Source of the DNA: Pseudomonas fluorescens
GTDB lineage: Bacteria; Pseudomonadota; Gammaproteobacteria; Pseudomonadales; Pseudomonadaceae
NCBI RefSeq assembly: GCF_902497785.1
Contig: NZ_CABVHK010000028.1
Coordinates: 1 to 54,639 of the forward strand
DNA length: 54,639 nucleotides
Direction of reading: 5' to 3'
This document shows positions 16,034-23,705 of this stretch, piece after piece. The number at the start of each line of letters is the position of its first letter. The stretch's first letter is position 1. Made by a program: the position numbers and the translations under genes. The notes below the pieces were generated by a model that made no database searches, had not been told where the DNA came from, and worked only from the letters and a program-made list of their open reading frames with translations.

Positions 16034-16777
16034 TTAACTCATGTACATCCCGCCGTTCACCGGGATTGTAGCCCCAGTAACGTAAGCCGCACCGTCGGAT
16101 GCAAGAAAAGCGACCACAGACGCGATCTCTTGTGCTTGCCCCAGACGGCCCAGCGGAATTTGCGTCTGCAAGGCTTCACGCTGTGCCTCGGGCAATTCGC
16201 GGGTCATATCGGTGTCGATGAACCCTGGGGCCACCGAGTTTACCGTAATCGAACGCGAACCGACTTCACGCGCCAGTGCGCGACTGAAACCTTCCAGACC
16301 GGCCTTGGCGGCAGCGTAGTTTACTTGGCCTGCGTTGCCCATGGCACCCACAACCGAGCCAATACTGATAATTCGTCCCCAACGGGCTTTGGTCATACCG
16401 CGCAGAACGCCCTTGGACAAGCGGAACAGACTGTTCAGGTTGGTATCGACGACGTCATGCCATTCGTCATCTTTCATGCGCATCATCAGGTTATCGCGGG
16501 TGATACCGGCATTGTTGACCAGGATCGCCGGCGCACCGAACTGTTCCTGGATGCTCGCCAACACCGCAGCAACGGATTCGTCGCTGGTGACATTGAGTTC
16601 CAGGCCAGTGCCTTGAATACCGTTTTCTTTCAGGGTGGCGGCGATACGCTCGGCACCCGAGGCGGATGTCGCGGTGCCCACAACGATGGCACCCTGACGA
16701 CCCAGTTCCAGGGCGATAGCCTGGCCGATACCGCGGCTCGCGCCGGTGACCAGTGCAACTTTACCTTGCAGACTCAT
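16034..16777 (-). CDS. fabG: 3-oxoacyl-ACP reductase FabG
   Basis: NADPH-dependent reductase of the fatty acid cycle. The 247-residue short-chain dehydrogenase shows the cofactor motif GASRGIG (13-19), NNAGITRDN, the catalytic Ser in ISIGSVVG, and YAAAKAG with the Tyr and Lys. It ends in the usual IPVNGGMYMS. It is 16 nt after fabD, and acpP follows 191 nt downstream. Confidence 0.97.
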   Translation of the reverse strand: MSLQGKVALVTGASRGIGQAIALELGRQGAIVVGTATSASGAERIAATLKENGIQGTGLELNVTSDESVAAVLASIQEQFGAPAILVNNAGITRDNLMMRMKDDEWHDVVDTNLNSLFRLSKGVLRGMTKARWGRIISIGSVVGAMGNAGQVNYAAAKAGLEGFSRALAREVGSRSITVNSVAPGFIDTDMTRELPEAQREALQTQIPLGRLGQAQEIASVVAFLASDGAAYVTGATIPVNGGMYMS

Positions 16778-16793
16778 GCAAGCTTCTCCTGAT

Positions 16794-17732
16794 TCAGGCC
16801 AATGCTGCGCGGGCGGCAGCGAAGGCGTCTGGGGTATTGAGGTTGGATGTCGACACGCCTTCGGCGCAGCGTTTGTTCAGACCTGCCAGCACTTTGCCAG
16901 GGCCGCATTCGACCAGCTGAGTCGCGCCCTTGGCGGCCAGCGCCTGGACCGATTCGACCCAGCGTACAGGCTTGTAGAGCTGCTCAAGCAGATCGCGCTT
17001 GAGGGTTTCAAGATCCGCGGGCACAGCAGCGCTGACGTTCTGCACCACAGGAATCTGCGGCGCCTGCCAGTTGATCGCCGCGATCGACTCGGCGAAACGC
17101 TCGGCCGCCGGGCGCATCAGTTCGCAATGAGACGGCACGCTGACCGGCAACGGCATGGCGCGCTTGGCACCACGGGCCTTGCAACCTTCGATGGCGCGTT
17201 CGACCGCAGCCTTGGCACCGGCGATGACCACCTGGCCTGGCGAGTTGAAATTCACCGCGCTGACCACTTCGCCTTGCGCTGCTTCAGCACAGGCTGCCAG
17301 TACGTCAGCGTCGTCCAGACCGAGGATGGCAGCCATGCCACCCTGCCCGGCCGGAACGGCTTCCTGCATCAACTGACCGCGGCGCTCTACCAGCTTCACC
17401 GCGTCGCCCAGACTCAGGCTGCCCGCCGCGACCAGCGCGCTGTATTCGCCCAGGCTGTGACCGGCGACGTAGGCCGGACGCGCACCGCCTTCTGCCAACC
17501 ACAGACGCCACAAGGCGATCGAGGCGGTCAGTATCGCCGGCTGGGTTTTATCGGTTTGATTGAGCAGCTCTTCCGGCCCCTGCTGGGTCAGTGCCCACAG
17601 GTCGTAGCCGAGAGCGTCGGAGGCTTCTTTGAATGTTTCGAGGACCACTGGATGTTGCGCGCCCAACTCGGCCAGCATGCCGAGGGACTGCGAACCCTGT
17701 CCTGGAAAGACGAATGCGAGGGAAGCAGACAT
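16794..17732 (-). CDS. fabD: Malonyl-CoA:ACP transacylase FabD
   Basis: Loads malonyl groups onto ACP. The 312-residue protein has the opening FVFPGQGSQ, the nucleophilic Ser in GHSLGEYSALVAAG, the Arg in ERRGQLMQEAVP and the catalytic His in PVSVPSHCELM. It is separated from plsX by 127 nt, which may hold a promoter, and leads into fabG. Confidence 0.96.
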   Translation of the reverse strand: MSASLAFVFPGQGSQSLGMLAELGAQHPVVLETFKEASDALGYDLWALTQQGPEELLNQTDKTQPAILTASIALWRLWLAEGGARPAYVAGHSLGEYSALVAAGSLSLGDAVKLVERRGQLMQEAVPAGQGGMAAILGLDDADVLAACAEAAQGEVVSAVNFNSPGQVVIAGAKAAVERAIEGCKARGAKRAMPLPVSVPSHCELMRPAAERFAESIAAINWQAPQIPVVQNVSAAVPADLETLKRDLLEQLYKPVRWVESVQALAAKGATQLVECGPGKVLAGLNKRCAEGVSTSNLNTPDAFAAARAALA

Positions 17733-17859
17733 GTAAACAAGCCCCTAATGATCTTGTCGTCGGAGAATTGACGTCCCGCCAGGGGGACGCAAGAAACTGA
17801 CAGTTTGGATGGCCAATTGAACTGAGCGGTCACATTTAAGCATTGTCCGACGAAAATGC

Positions 17860-18870
17860 CTAAAGCAACAAATCCTCCAGACGACCGTGAATCCGTTCCG
17901 GGAGGTTTTCCTGGATCTCGATCAGGGCACGCGAGATCGCACTCTGAAACCCTTCGACCCCTGCCGAACCGTGGCTTTTCACCACGATCCCCTGCAATCC
18001 CAGGAAGCTGGCGCCGTTATGCCGAGCGGGCGCGAGGTCCGCTTGCAGGCGCCTCATCAGCGGCAAGGCCATGGCGCCGACCATTTTTGTCGCAAGGTTT
18101 TTCCTGAACAGGGCTTCGATGCGAGCTGAAATCATGGTCGCCAGCCCTTCACTGGACTTGAGCAGGATATTGCCGACAAAACCGTCGCACACCACCACAT
18201 CTGCCTCGCCACGGTACACACCGTCACCTTCGACAAACCCGATGTAGTTGATGCCGCGAGCACTCTGCAACAGCGTTGCCGCCAATTTGACCTGCTGATT
18301 GCCCTTGATGTCTTCGGTGCCGATGTTCAGCAACGCGACACGCGGGCGGACGATGCCCAGGGTTTGCGCCGCCACCGAGCCCATCACCGCAAATTGCAGC
18401 AGGTGCTCGGCACTGCAATCGACGTTGGCACCCAGATCGAGCAACTGGCAATAGCCCGTCTGCGTCGGAATCGCCGCGACCATGGCCGGACGGTCAATGC
18501 CCGGCAAGGTCTTGAGCACGAATCTCGACAACGCCATCAACGCGCCGGTATTGCCGGCACTGACACAGGCTTGAACCTTGCCGTCACGCAGCAACTCCAG
18601 CGCCACCCGCATCGACGAGTCCGGCTTGCCGCGCAAGGCCTGGGCAGGCTTTTCGTCCATGGTGATGACTTCGCAGGCCGGTGTAATCGACAGGCGCGAG
18701 CGATCCACAGCCGATTGGCCAGCGATCAATTCTTCAAGAAGGGAGGGTTGACCGACAAGGGTCAGGTGCAGCGAGGGCGTAGCATTCAGGCAAGCGATGC
18801 TGGCCTGGACAATGCTGCGGGGACCGAAGTCCCCGCCCATTGCGTCAATCGCGATGACTTGAGCAGACAA
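17860..18870 (-). CDS. plsX: Phosphate acyltransferase PlsX
   Basis: Peripheral membrane enzyme that makes acyl-phosphate from acyl-ACP for the PlsY route to phosphatidic acid. The 336-residue protein has the family opening IAIDAMGGDFGP, NTGALMALS, LDLGANVDCSAEHLLQFAVMG and the late GAKSFLG-like block (NGASFLGLQGIVVKSHGSA). The start appears to be TTG at 18870; no ATG nearby fits the N-terminus. It lies 4 nt after rpmF, so it is part of the yceD-rpmF-plsX transcript. Confidence 0.94.
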   Translation of the reverse strand: MSAQVIAIDAMGGDFGPRSIVQASIACLNATPSLHLTLVGQPSLLEELIAGQSAVDRSRLSITPACEVITMDEKPAQALRGKPDSSMRVALELLRDGKVQACVSAGNTGALMALSRFVLKTLPGIDRPAMVAAIPTQTGYCQLLDLGANVDCSAEHLLQFAVMGSVAAQTLGIVRPRVALLNIGTEDIKGNQQVKLAATLLQSARGINYIGFVEGDGVYRGEADVVVCDGFVGNILLKSSEGLATMISARIEALFRKNLATKMVGAMALPLMRRLQADLAPARHNGASFLGLQGIVVKSHGSAGVEGFQSAISRALIEIQENLPERIHGRLEDLLL

Positions 18871-18874
18871 GTGA

Positions 18875-19057
18875 TTACTCGTCAGCGCCCTTGTCGATCA
18901 CTTTACGGCCACGGTATACGCCTTCTGGCGATACGTGGTGACGCAGGTGAATTTCACCGGTGGTTTTTTCTACAGACAGAGTGCTCGCCGTCAGGGCGTC
19001 GTGCGAACGACGCATGTCACGGGCAGAGCGGGATTTTTTGTTCTGCTGAACAGCCAT
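18875..19057 (-). CDS. rpmF: 50S ribosomal protein L32
   Basis: Small basic ribosomal protein of 60 residues with the usual start MAVQQNKKSRSARDMRRSHD. This is the form without the zinc-binding Cys pairs, as in other gammaproteobacteria. AGGAG precedes the ATG. It is 13 nt after yceD and 4 nt before plsX, the standard arrangement that couples ribosome and lipid synthesis genes. Confidence 0.97.
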   Translation of the reverse strand: MAVQQNKKSRSARDMRRSHDALTASTLSVEKTTGEIHLRHHVSPEGVYRGRKVIDKGADE

Positions 19058-19070
19058 AATTGATTAACTC

Positions 19071-19598
19071 CTAAACGTTTGGGTCACGCTTTAACTGCGC
19101 CAATACACTGAACGGGTTGGACCGCGTTACCTCGTCCTCGCTCGGTTCGGGCTCATCGAGACCCGCCGGCTGCTGGCATTCTTCCGGATGATGAGCAGGC
19201 ACAATGGGCAAGGCGAGCAGAAGCTCCTCCTCGATCAGTGACTGCAGATCCAATGGATCTTCGCCCAGTTCCAGCACGTCATAACCTTTCGGCAACGACT
19301 GGGTATTCGCACCCTCCTTCACCACAGCATAACTGCACCCGCTGTGGATCGGCAGGGTGACCAGCTCAAGACAACGCTGGCAAACCATTTTGACTTCGGT
19401 GTCGATAAAGCTGTGGATGACCACAGATTTACGTTCATCTCGTTCAAAAACGAATTTAGCCTGCACCGTACCGACAGTGTCGGAAAGCGGGTCGCAGAGT
19501 CTCTTCAAATCGGCCAGCAGCAGTTCACCTTGTAGGGTGGTGCCACGGTCAGCCAATTTGCGCGGGTCAACGTGAGGTGGAATCGGGTCATTCAACAT
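19071..19598 (-). CDS. yceD: YceD family (DUF177) protein
   Basis: Conserved 175-residue protein linked genetically to 23S rRNA accumulation in other organisms. It has the characteristic C-x2-C in VCQRCLELV and a second conserved Cys in HHPEECQQP, likely a metal site, with an acidic C-terminal half (LIEEELLLALPIVPAH). I chose the ATG at 19598 (MLNDPIPPHVDPRKLADRG), matching the family, over an in-frame start at 19622. It heads the yceD-rpmF-plsX unit and is divergent from maf across 105 bp. Confidence 0.9.
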   Translation of the reverse strand: MLNDPIPPHVDPRKLADRGTTLQGELLLADLKRLCDPLSDTVGTVQAKFVFERDERKSVVIHSFIDTEVKMVCQRCLELVTLPIHSGCSYAVVKEGANTQSLPKGYDVLELGEDPLDLQSLIEEELLLALPIVPAHHPEECQQPAGLDEPEPSEDEVTRSNPFSVLAQLKRDPNV

Positions 19599-19703
19599 AG
19601 GCGCAGCATTATAGGGATGCACCCGGCCATGTCAAAGGAAATTCAGCCCTGTCCGTCACTTGCAAGCCTCGCTAGAATTCGCCCCTGTCTTCTGGAGATG
19701 CGC

Positions 19704-20282
19704 ATGCTGCCTTTATTACTTGCTTCAAGCTCGGTTTATCGCCGGGATTTGCTGGCCCGCTTGCAGCTACCGTTCATCTGCAGCTCGCCGGACATCGATG
19801 AAAGTCATCGACCGGGAGAGCCTGCCATCGAACTGGTAAAGCGTCTCGCCAAAGAAAAAGCCCAGGCCCTCGCCGGCAGCCACCCCGCGCATCTGATCAT
19901 CGGCTCCGACCAGGTCGCCGTGCTCGGCGAGCGAATTATCGGCAAACCCCACACCTTCGAGAAGGCTCGTGAGCAGCTGCTCGCGTCCAGCGGCGCCAGC
20001 GTGACCTTCCTCACCGGCCTCGCCGTCCTCAACAGCCAGACCGGGCAATGCCAGGTCGACTGCGTGCCATTCACGGTGCACATGCGCACACTCGACACCG
20101 CGCGCATCGAACGCTACCTGCGCGCTGAGCAGCCCTACGATTGCGCAGGCAGCTTCAAGGCCGAAGGTTTGGGCGTGAGCCTGTTTCAAAGCACCGAAGG
20201 CCCTGACGCCACCAGCCTGATCGGCCTGCCATTGATTCGCCTGATCGATATGCTGCTGGCCGAAGGCGTGCAAATCCCCTGA
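19704..20282 (+). CDS. Maf-family nucleotide pyrophosphatase (YceF type)
   Basis: Predicted house-cleaning pyrophosphatase acting on modified nucleotides, probably 7-methyl-GTP as in the YceF subgroup. The 192-residue protein follows YceF: LLLASSSVYRRDLLARLQLPF, KRLAKEKAQALAG, IIGSDQVAVLGERIIGKP and CAGSFKAEGLGVSLF. The start is the ATG at 19704 because TGGAG lies 7 nt before it; the ATG at 19698 is too close. It is the only plus-strand gene in this stretch before rne. Confidence 0.9.
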   Translation: MLPLLLASSSVYRRDLLARLQLPFICSSPDIDESHRPGEPAIELVKRLAKEKAQALAGSHPAHLIIGSDQVAVLGERIIGKPHTFEKAREQLLASSGASVTFLTGLAVLNSQTGQCQVDCVPFTVHMRTLDTARIERYLRAEQPYDCAGSFKAEGLGVSLFQSTEGPDATSLIGLPLIRLIDMLLAEGVQIP

Positions 20283-20286
20283 AAGC

Positions 20287-20361
20287 AAAAGATCGCAGCC
20301 TTCGGCAGCTCCTACATGGATTTAGCGTCCGCCCGTAGGAGCTGCCGAAGGCTGCGATCTT
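20287..20361. repeat. Inverted repeat of the second REP family
   Basis: AAGATCGCAGCCTTCGGCAG (from 20289) and the exact inverse ending at 20361 flank a short loop, so GTAGGAGCTGCCGAAGGCTGCGATCTT is present in both orientations. It lies between the convergent maf and sppA genes and may serve as a two-way terminator. The same family recurs at 45838. Confidence 0.85.
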
Positions 20362-20378
20362 CTAACGCAACCAGAGGG

Positions 20379-21368
20379 TTATCGCAACGAAGGACCGCGG
20401 AAACCCATCCACATCGCCAACTGCTCAGCCACGCTGGCGCCGAGCTTCTTCGAGAAGCGATCAAACGGCGATTCCTGGACGGTGAAGTCCACCAGTTCTT
20501 TCTCGCCGATCACGTCGCGCGCCACTGAACTGGCATTGCCCAAACCATCGATCAAACCCAGCGGCAGCGCCTGCTCGCCCGACCAGACCAGACCGGAGAA
20601 CAGCTCAGGATGTTCTTTGTCCTTGAGTCGATCGCCACGGCCTTTCTTGACACTGGCGATGAACTGCTGGTGCGTCGTATCCAGCACGCCCTGCCAGAAC
20701 TGAGTCTCTTCCGGCTTCTGTGGCTGGAACGGATCAAGAAACGATTTGTGCTCGCCAGACGTGTAGGTTCGGCGCTCGACACCGAGCTTCTCCATGGTGC
20801 CGACAAACCCGTAACCCGCCGCCGTCACACCAATAGAGCCGACCAGACTGGCCTTGTCGGCGTAGATCTGATCCGCCGCACTGGCGATGTAATAAGCACC
20901 GGAAGCGCCCAGATCGGAGATCACCGCGTAGACCTTGGTGTCCGGATGCAGGCCGCGCAAGCGACGGATCTCGTCATAGACATAACCCGACTGCACCGGA
21001 CTGCCGCCAGGGCTGTTGATGCGCAGGATGACGCCCTTGACCTTCTCGTCCTCGAAAGCCGCACGCAGGCTGCCGACGAGGTTGTCTGCGCTGGCCGGCT
21101 CCTTGTCGGCAATCACACCGGTCACGTCGATCAACGCGGTGTAGTTGCCGCTGCGGCTGGCGGCTTTTTCCATGTCCATCAGGGGCGTGAACAGCACCAG
21201 CGCGCCAATCAGATAAACAAAGGTCAGCAACTTGAAGAAAATCCCCCAGCGCCGCGACCGGCGCTGCTCCTGCACACTGGCCAGCAGGGTTTTTTCCAGC
21301 AGCTTCCAGCTCTTCTCGTCACCGCTCTCTGCGCTCGCCTTCGCGGGTGCTTTCCATTCGTCGGTCAT
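20379..21368 (-). CDS. sppA: Signal peptide peptidase SppA-type (S49) protease
   Basis: Membrane-bound serine protease that degrades cleaved signal peptides. The 329-residue protein has one transmembrane segment (about residues 43-66) and a periplasmic catalytic domain of the short single-repeat type. The Ser is in LGASGAYYIASAADQI and the general-base Lys is in TSGEHKSFLDPF. The preceding RINSPGGSPVQS is the oxyanion region. PAO1 has the same gene between maf and the HAD gene. It starts 24 nt after the HAD gene, so the rluC-HAD-sppA run is likely one operon. Confidence 0.88.
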   Translation of the reverse strand: MTDEWKAPAKASAESGDEKSWKLLEKTLLASVQEQRRSRRWGIFFKLLTFVYLIGALVLFTPLMDMEKAASRSGNYTALIDVTGVIADKEPASADNLVGSLRAAFEDEKVKGVILRINSPGGSPVQSGYVYDEIRRLRGLHPDTKVYAVISDLGASGAYYIASAADQIYADKASLVGSIGVTAAGYGFVGTMEKLGVERRTYTSGEHKSFLDPFQPQKPEETQFWQGVLDTTHQQFIASVKKGRGDRLKDKEHPELFSGLVWSGEQALPLGLIDGLGNASSVARDVIGEKELVDFTVQESPFDRFSKKLGASVAEQLAMWMGFRGPSLR

Positions 21369-21392
21369 GCCATCTACCCCAGCAAAAATCTA

Positions 21393-22055
21393 TTAAGCCC
21401 GCTGACTTAGCCAGGCATGCAATTCTGAAAAACGATCAATGGCCAGCGCCGGCTCAAACACTTTCAGCGCGTCGATCGATTGCGCGCCATAGCTGACCGC
21501 CACCGAATCCATGCCGGCGTTGCGCGCCATCTGCAGGTCGAAGGACGAGTCGCCAACCATCAACGCTTGCTCCGGGCGAACCTCGCAATGGGCGAGGATC
21601 TGCTCCAGCATCAGCGGATGAGGCTTGCTGGCGGTTTCGTCGGCGGCACGGGTGATGTCGAAATAATCTTCCCAACCATGGGCTTTCAGCACCCGATCGA
21701 GCCCGCGACGCGCCTTACCGGTGGCCACCGCCAAGTGATAACCCTCGGCGCGAAACGCGGACATCGACTCGACGACACCTTCGAACAACGGCGAAGGCAC
21801 CGCTTCCGCCGCGATGTAGTGATCGGCGTAGTGCTGACGGAAAGCGCTCAATTCGTTGTCGCCGATTTCCGGATACAACGTACGAATCGCCTCCGGCAGC
21901 CCCAACCCGATAATGCCCTTGACCGCAAAATCATCGCGCAACTGAAAGCCGGAACGCTCGGAGGCGACGTGCATCGCTTCGACAATCCGACCAATGGAGT
22001 CAGCCAGTGTGCCGTCCCAATCGAAAATCAGCAGCTTGTAATCAGAGGGGTGCAC
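21393..22055 (-). CDS. HAD-superfamily hydrolase (phosphoglycolate phosphatase-like)
   Basis: Cytoplasmic phosphatase of 220 residues with the HAD motifs: FDWDGTLADS (nucleophile Asp), AVATGKARRGL (motif II Thr), Lys in TASKPHP and MVGDSSFDLQMA (motif IV). The cap is helical, resembling Gph and pyrophosphatase PpaX. The substrate is not evident. The start is GTG at 22055, inside the last 14 nt of rluC, so it is probably translated by coupling. Confidence 0.85.
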   Translation of the reverse strand: MHPSDYKLLIFDWDGTLADSIGRIVEAMHVASERSGFQLRDDFAVKGIIGLGLPEAIRTLYPEIGDNELSAFRQHYADHYIAAEAVPSPLFEGVVESMSAFRAEGYHLAVATGKARRGLDRVLKAHGWEDYFDITRAADETASKPHPLMLEQILAHCEVRPEQALMVGDSSFDLQMARNAGMDSVAVSYGAQSIDALKVFEPALAIDRFSELHAWLSQRA

Positions 22056-23004
22056 TCAGGCGCTCCACGGTTTTGGCCCACATATCGTCGACTGGCGCCT
22101 GCAACTTCAGCTCGCCACCATCCGGCAGCGGCACGGTCAGCATGTAAGCATGCAGAAATAGACGCTTGCCGCCCAGGTCGCGGATTTCCTTGCTGAAACC
22201 TTCGTCGCCGTACTTGGTGTCGCCAGCGATGCAATGCCCGGCGTGCAGGGTATGAACGCGGATCTGGTGAGTCCGGCCGGTGATCGGCTTGGCTTCGATC
22301 AGGGTGGCAAAGTCGCCGAAGCGGCGCAGCACCTTGAACACGGTCACGGACTCCTTGCCCTCCTCCTCGTCAACCTCGACCATGCGCTCGCCGGAGCGCA
22401 GATTGCTCTTGCCGAGCGACGCACGCACCTGCTTGATCGAGGACGCCCAGTTGCCGCGGACCAGCGCCATGTAGCGCTTATCGACGCCGTCGCCACGCAA
22501 TGCCGTGTGCAAGTGACGCAGCATGCTGCGCTTCTTGGCGATCATCAACAGGCCGGAGGTATCACGGTCGAGACGGTGAACCAGCTCGAGCTCCTTGCAA
22601 TCGGGACGCAACTGACGAAAGGCTTCGATCACGCCGAAGGTCAAGCCGCTGCCGCCGTGAACTGCGATGCCGCAAGGCTTGTTGATCACGATCAGCGCTT
22701 TGTCTTCGAACACAATCGACGCTTCGAGGCGCTGAAGCAGGCCTTGAGCCAAGGGCACAGGCTCGTCGCGCTCGGGCACGCGAACCGGCGGCACGCGCAC
22801 GATATCACCCGCCTGCAGCTTGTATTCGGGCTTGATCCGACCTTTGTTAACCCGCACTTCGCCCTTGCGCAAAATGCGGTAAATCAAAGTCTTGGGCACG
22901 CCTTTGAGCCGAGCGAGAAGGAAGTTATCAATTCGTTGGCCGGCATATTCCGGCGAGACCTCAAGCAGTTGTACGCTTGGGGTCGAGGGGGCAGTAGTCG
23001 TCAT
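22042..23004 (-). CDS. rluC: 23S rRNA pseudouridine(955/2504/2580) synthase RluC
   Basis: Modifies three uridines of 23S rRNA. The 320-residue protein has an N-terminal S4 RNA-binding domain (RIDNFLLARLKGVPKTLIYRIL to about residue 80). The RluA-type catalytic domain has the Asp in ELVHRLDRDTSGLLMIAK and the late RTHQIRVH. It is divergent from rne, as in E. coli and PAO1; the rne promoter lies just upstream of its start. Confidence 0.94.
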   Translation of the reverse strand: MTTTAPSTPSVQLLEVSPEYAGQRIDNFLLARLKGVPKTLIYRILRKGEVRVNKGRIKPEYKLQAGDIVRVPPVRVPERDEPVPLAQGLLQRLEASIVFEDKALIVINKPCGIAVHGGSGLTFGVIEAFRQLRPDCKELELVHRLDRDTSGLLMIAKKRSMLRHLHTALRGDGVDKRYMALVRGNWASSIKQVRASLGKSNLRSGERMVEVDEEEGKESVTVFKVLRRFGDFATLIEAKPITGRTHQIRVHTLHAGHCIAGDTKYGDEGFSKEIRDLGGKRLFLHAYMLTVPLPDGGELKLQAPVDDMWAKTVERLSAPL

Positions 23005-23033
23005 GGCGCGGATGATATCAATTTTTTATGGAA

Positions 23034-23062
23034 TTGAAGCACTTAATCATTACTGCTATAGT
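23034..23062 (+). promoter_or_regulatory. rne promoter
   Basis: TTGAAG (23034-23039) and TATAGT (23057-23062) are 17 bp apart and sit directly upstream of rluC in the opposite direction. Transcription would start near 23069, leaving a leader of about 640 nt before the rne ATG. Confidence 0.68.
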
Positions 23063-23068
23063 CGCGAA

Positions 23069-23705
23069 CGTCGCCAAAAGCGGCCTGGACAGCGGACCAA
23101 CGGTCAAAAACCGGCCCTGACCAATGCAATTCACCAGGACGCGAGGCCGTCCTACGGGGCTTTCGCTACGTAACGGTGGAGTTTGCAGGTGTAACGAGCG
23201 CAGGTGACATAAGGCCTGAATCACGCCGCAAAGCAGAGTTTTCACTCACTTGGCGAGCCAATATTCACGGCCAGTTCACAAAGTGCAGTCAGCTGCGAAT
23301 GACCCCGAGCGAACGCTTCGGAAACACCGCCTAAATTAGCCATGATGCGTGACCTCCCCTTTCGGAGCTCACGGTAAATGCCAACCCGCTGCGGATTCTG
23401 CGCGCGGCAGCACCCGAATTATCAGGGATACGTGTAGGGTGGAGATGCACAACCGCTGGACTGTGTAGCACTAGGCTTTATCAAGACGCTTCATCTCGTC
23501 CACAGCCGCCGGTTGATTCCTCCTCCTGACTGAGTGCTTAAGTAGCCACAGCAAGCAGGACGCGTACGTCGCGACGAAGGCCCACATTGGCCGGACTTCG
23601 CTGGACACGGGAATGGCCAACCACTCCCGACGCACCTGACACCGACCGTGAGAAGTCGTGTGTGCCGAACGCCGTTTCCGGCAGCCCGGAAACCGACGGT
23701 ACTAC
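23069..23705 (+). promoter_or_regulatory. Long structured rne leader, probable rne-II element
   Basis: This 637-nt stretch has no convincing gene on the plus strand and is G+C-rich with many short inverted repeats, for example GAGCGAACGCTTC at about 23309-23321 and CCGTTTCCGGCAGCCCGGAAACCG near 23679. Pseudomonadaceae are known to carry a conserved structured RNA, rne-II, in the rne leader, and in E. coli the rne leader mediates autoregulation by RNase E. I cannot fold the region here, so the exact motif borders are not given. The Shine-Dalgarno before the rne ATG is weak. Confidence 0.55.
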
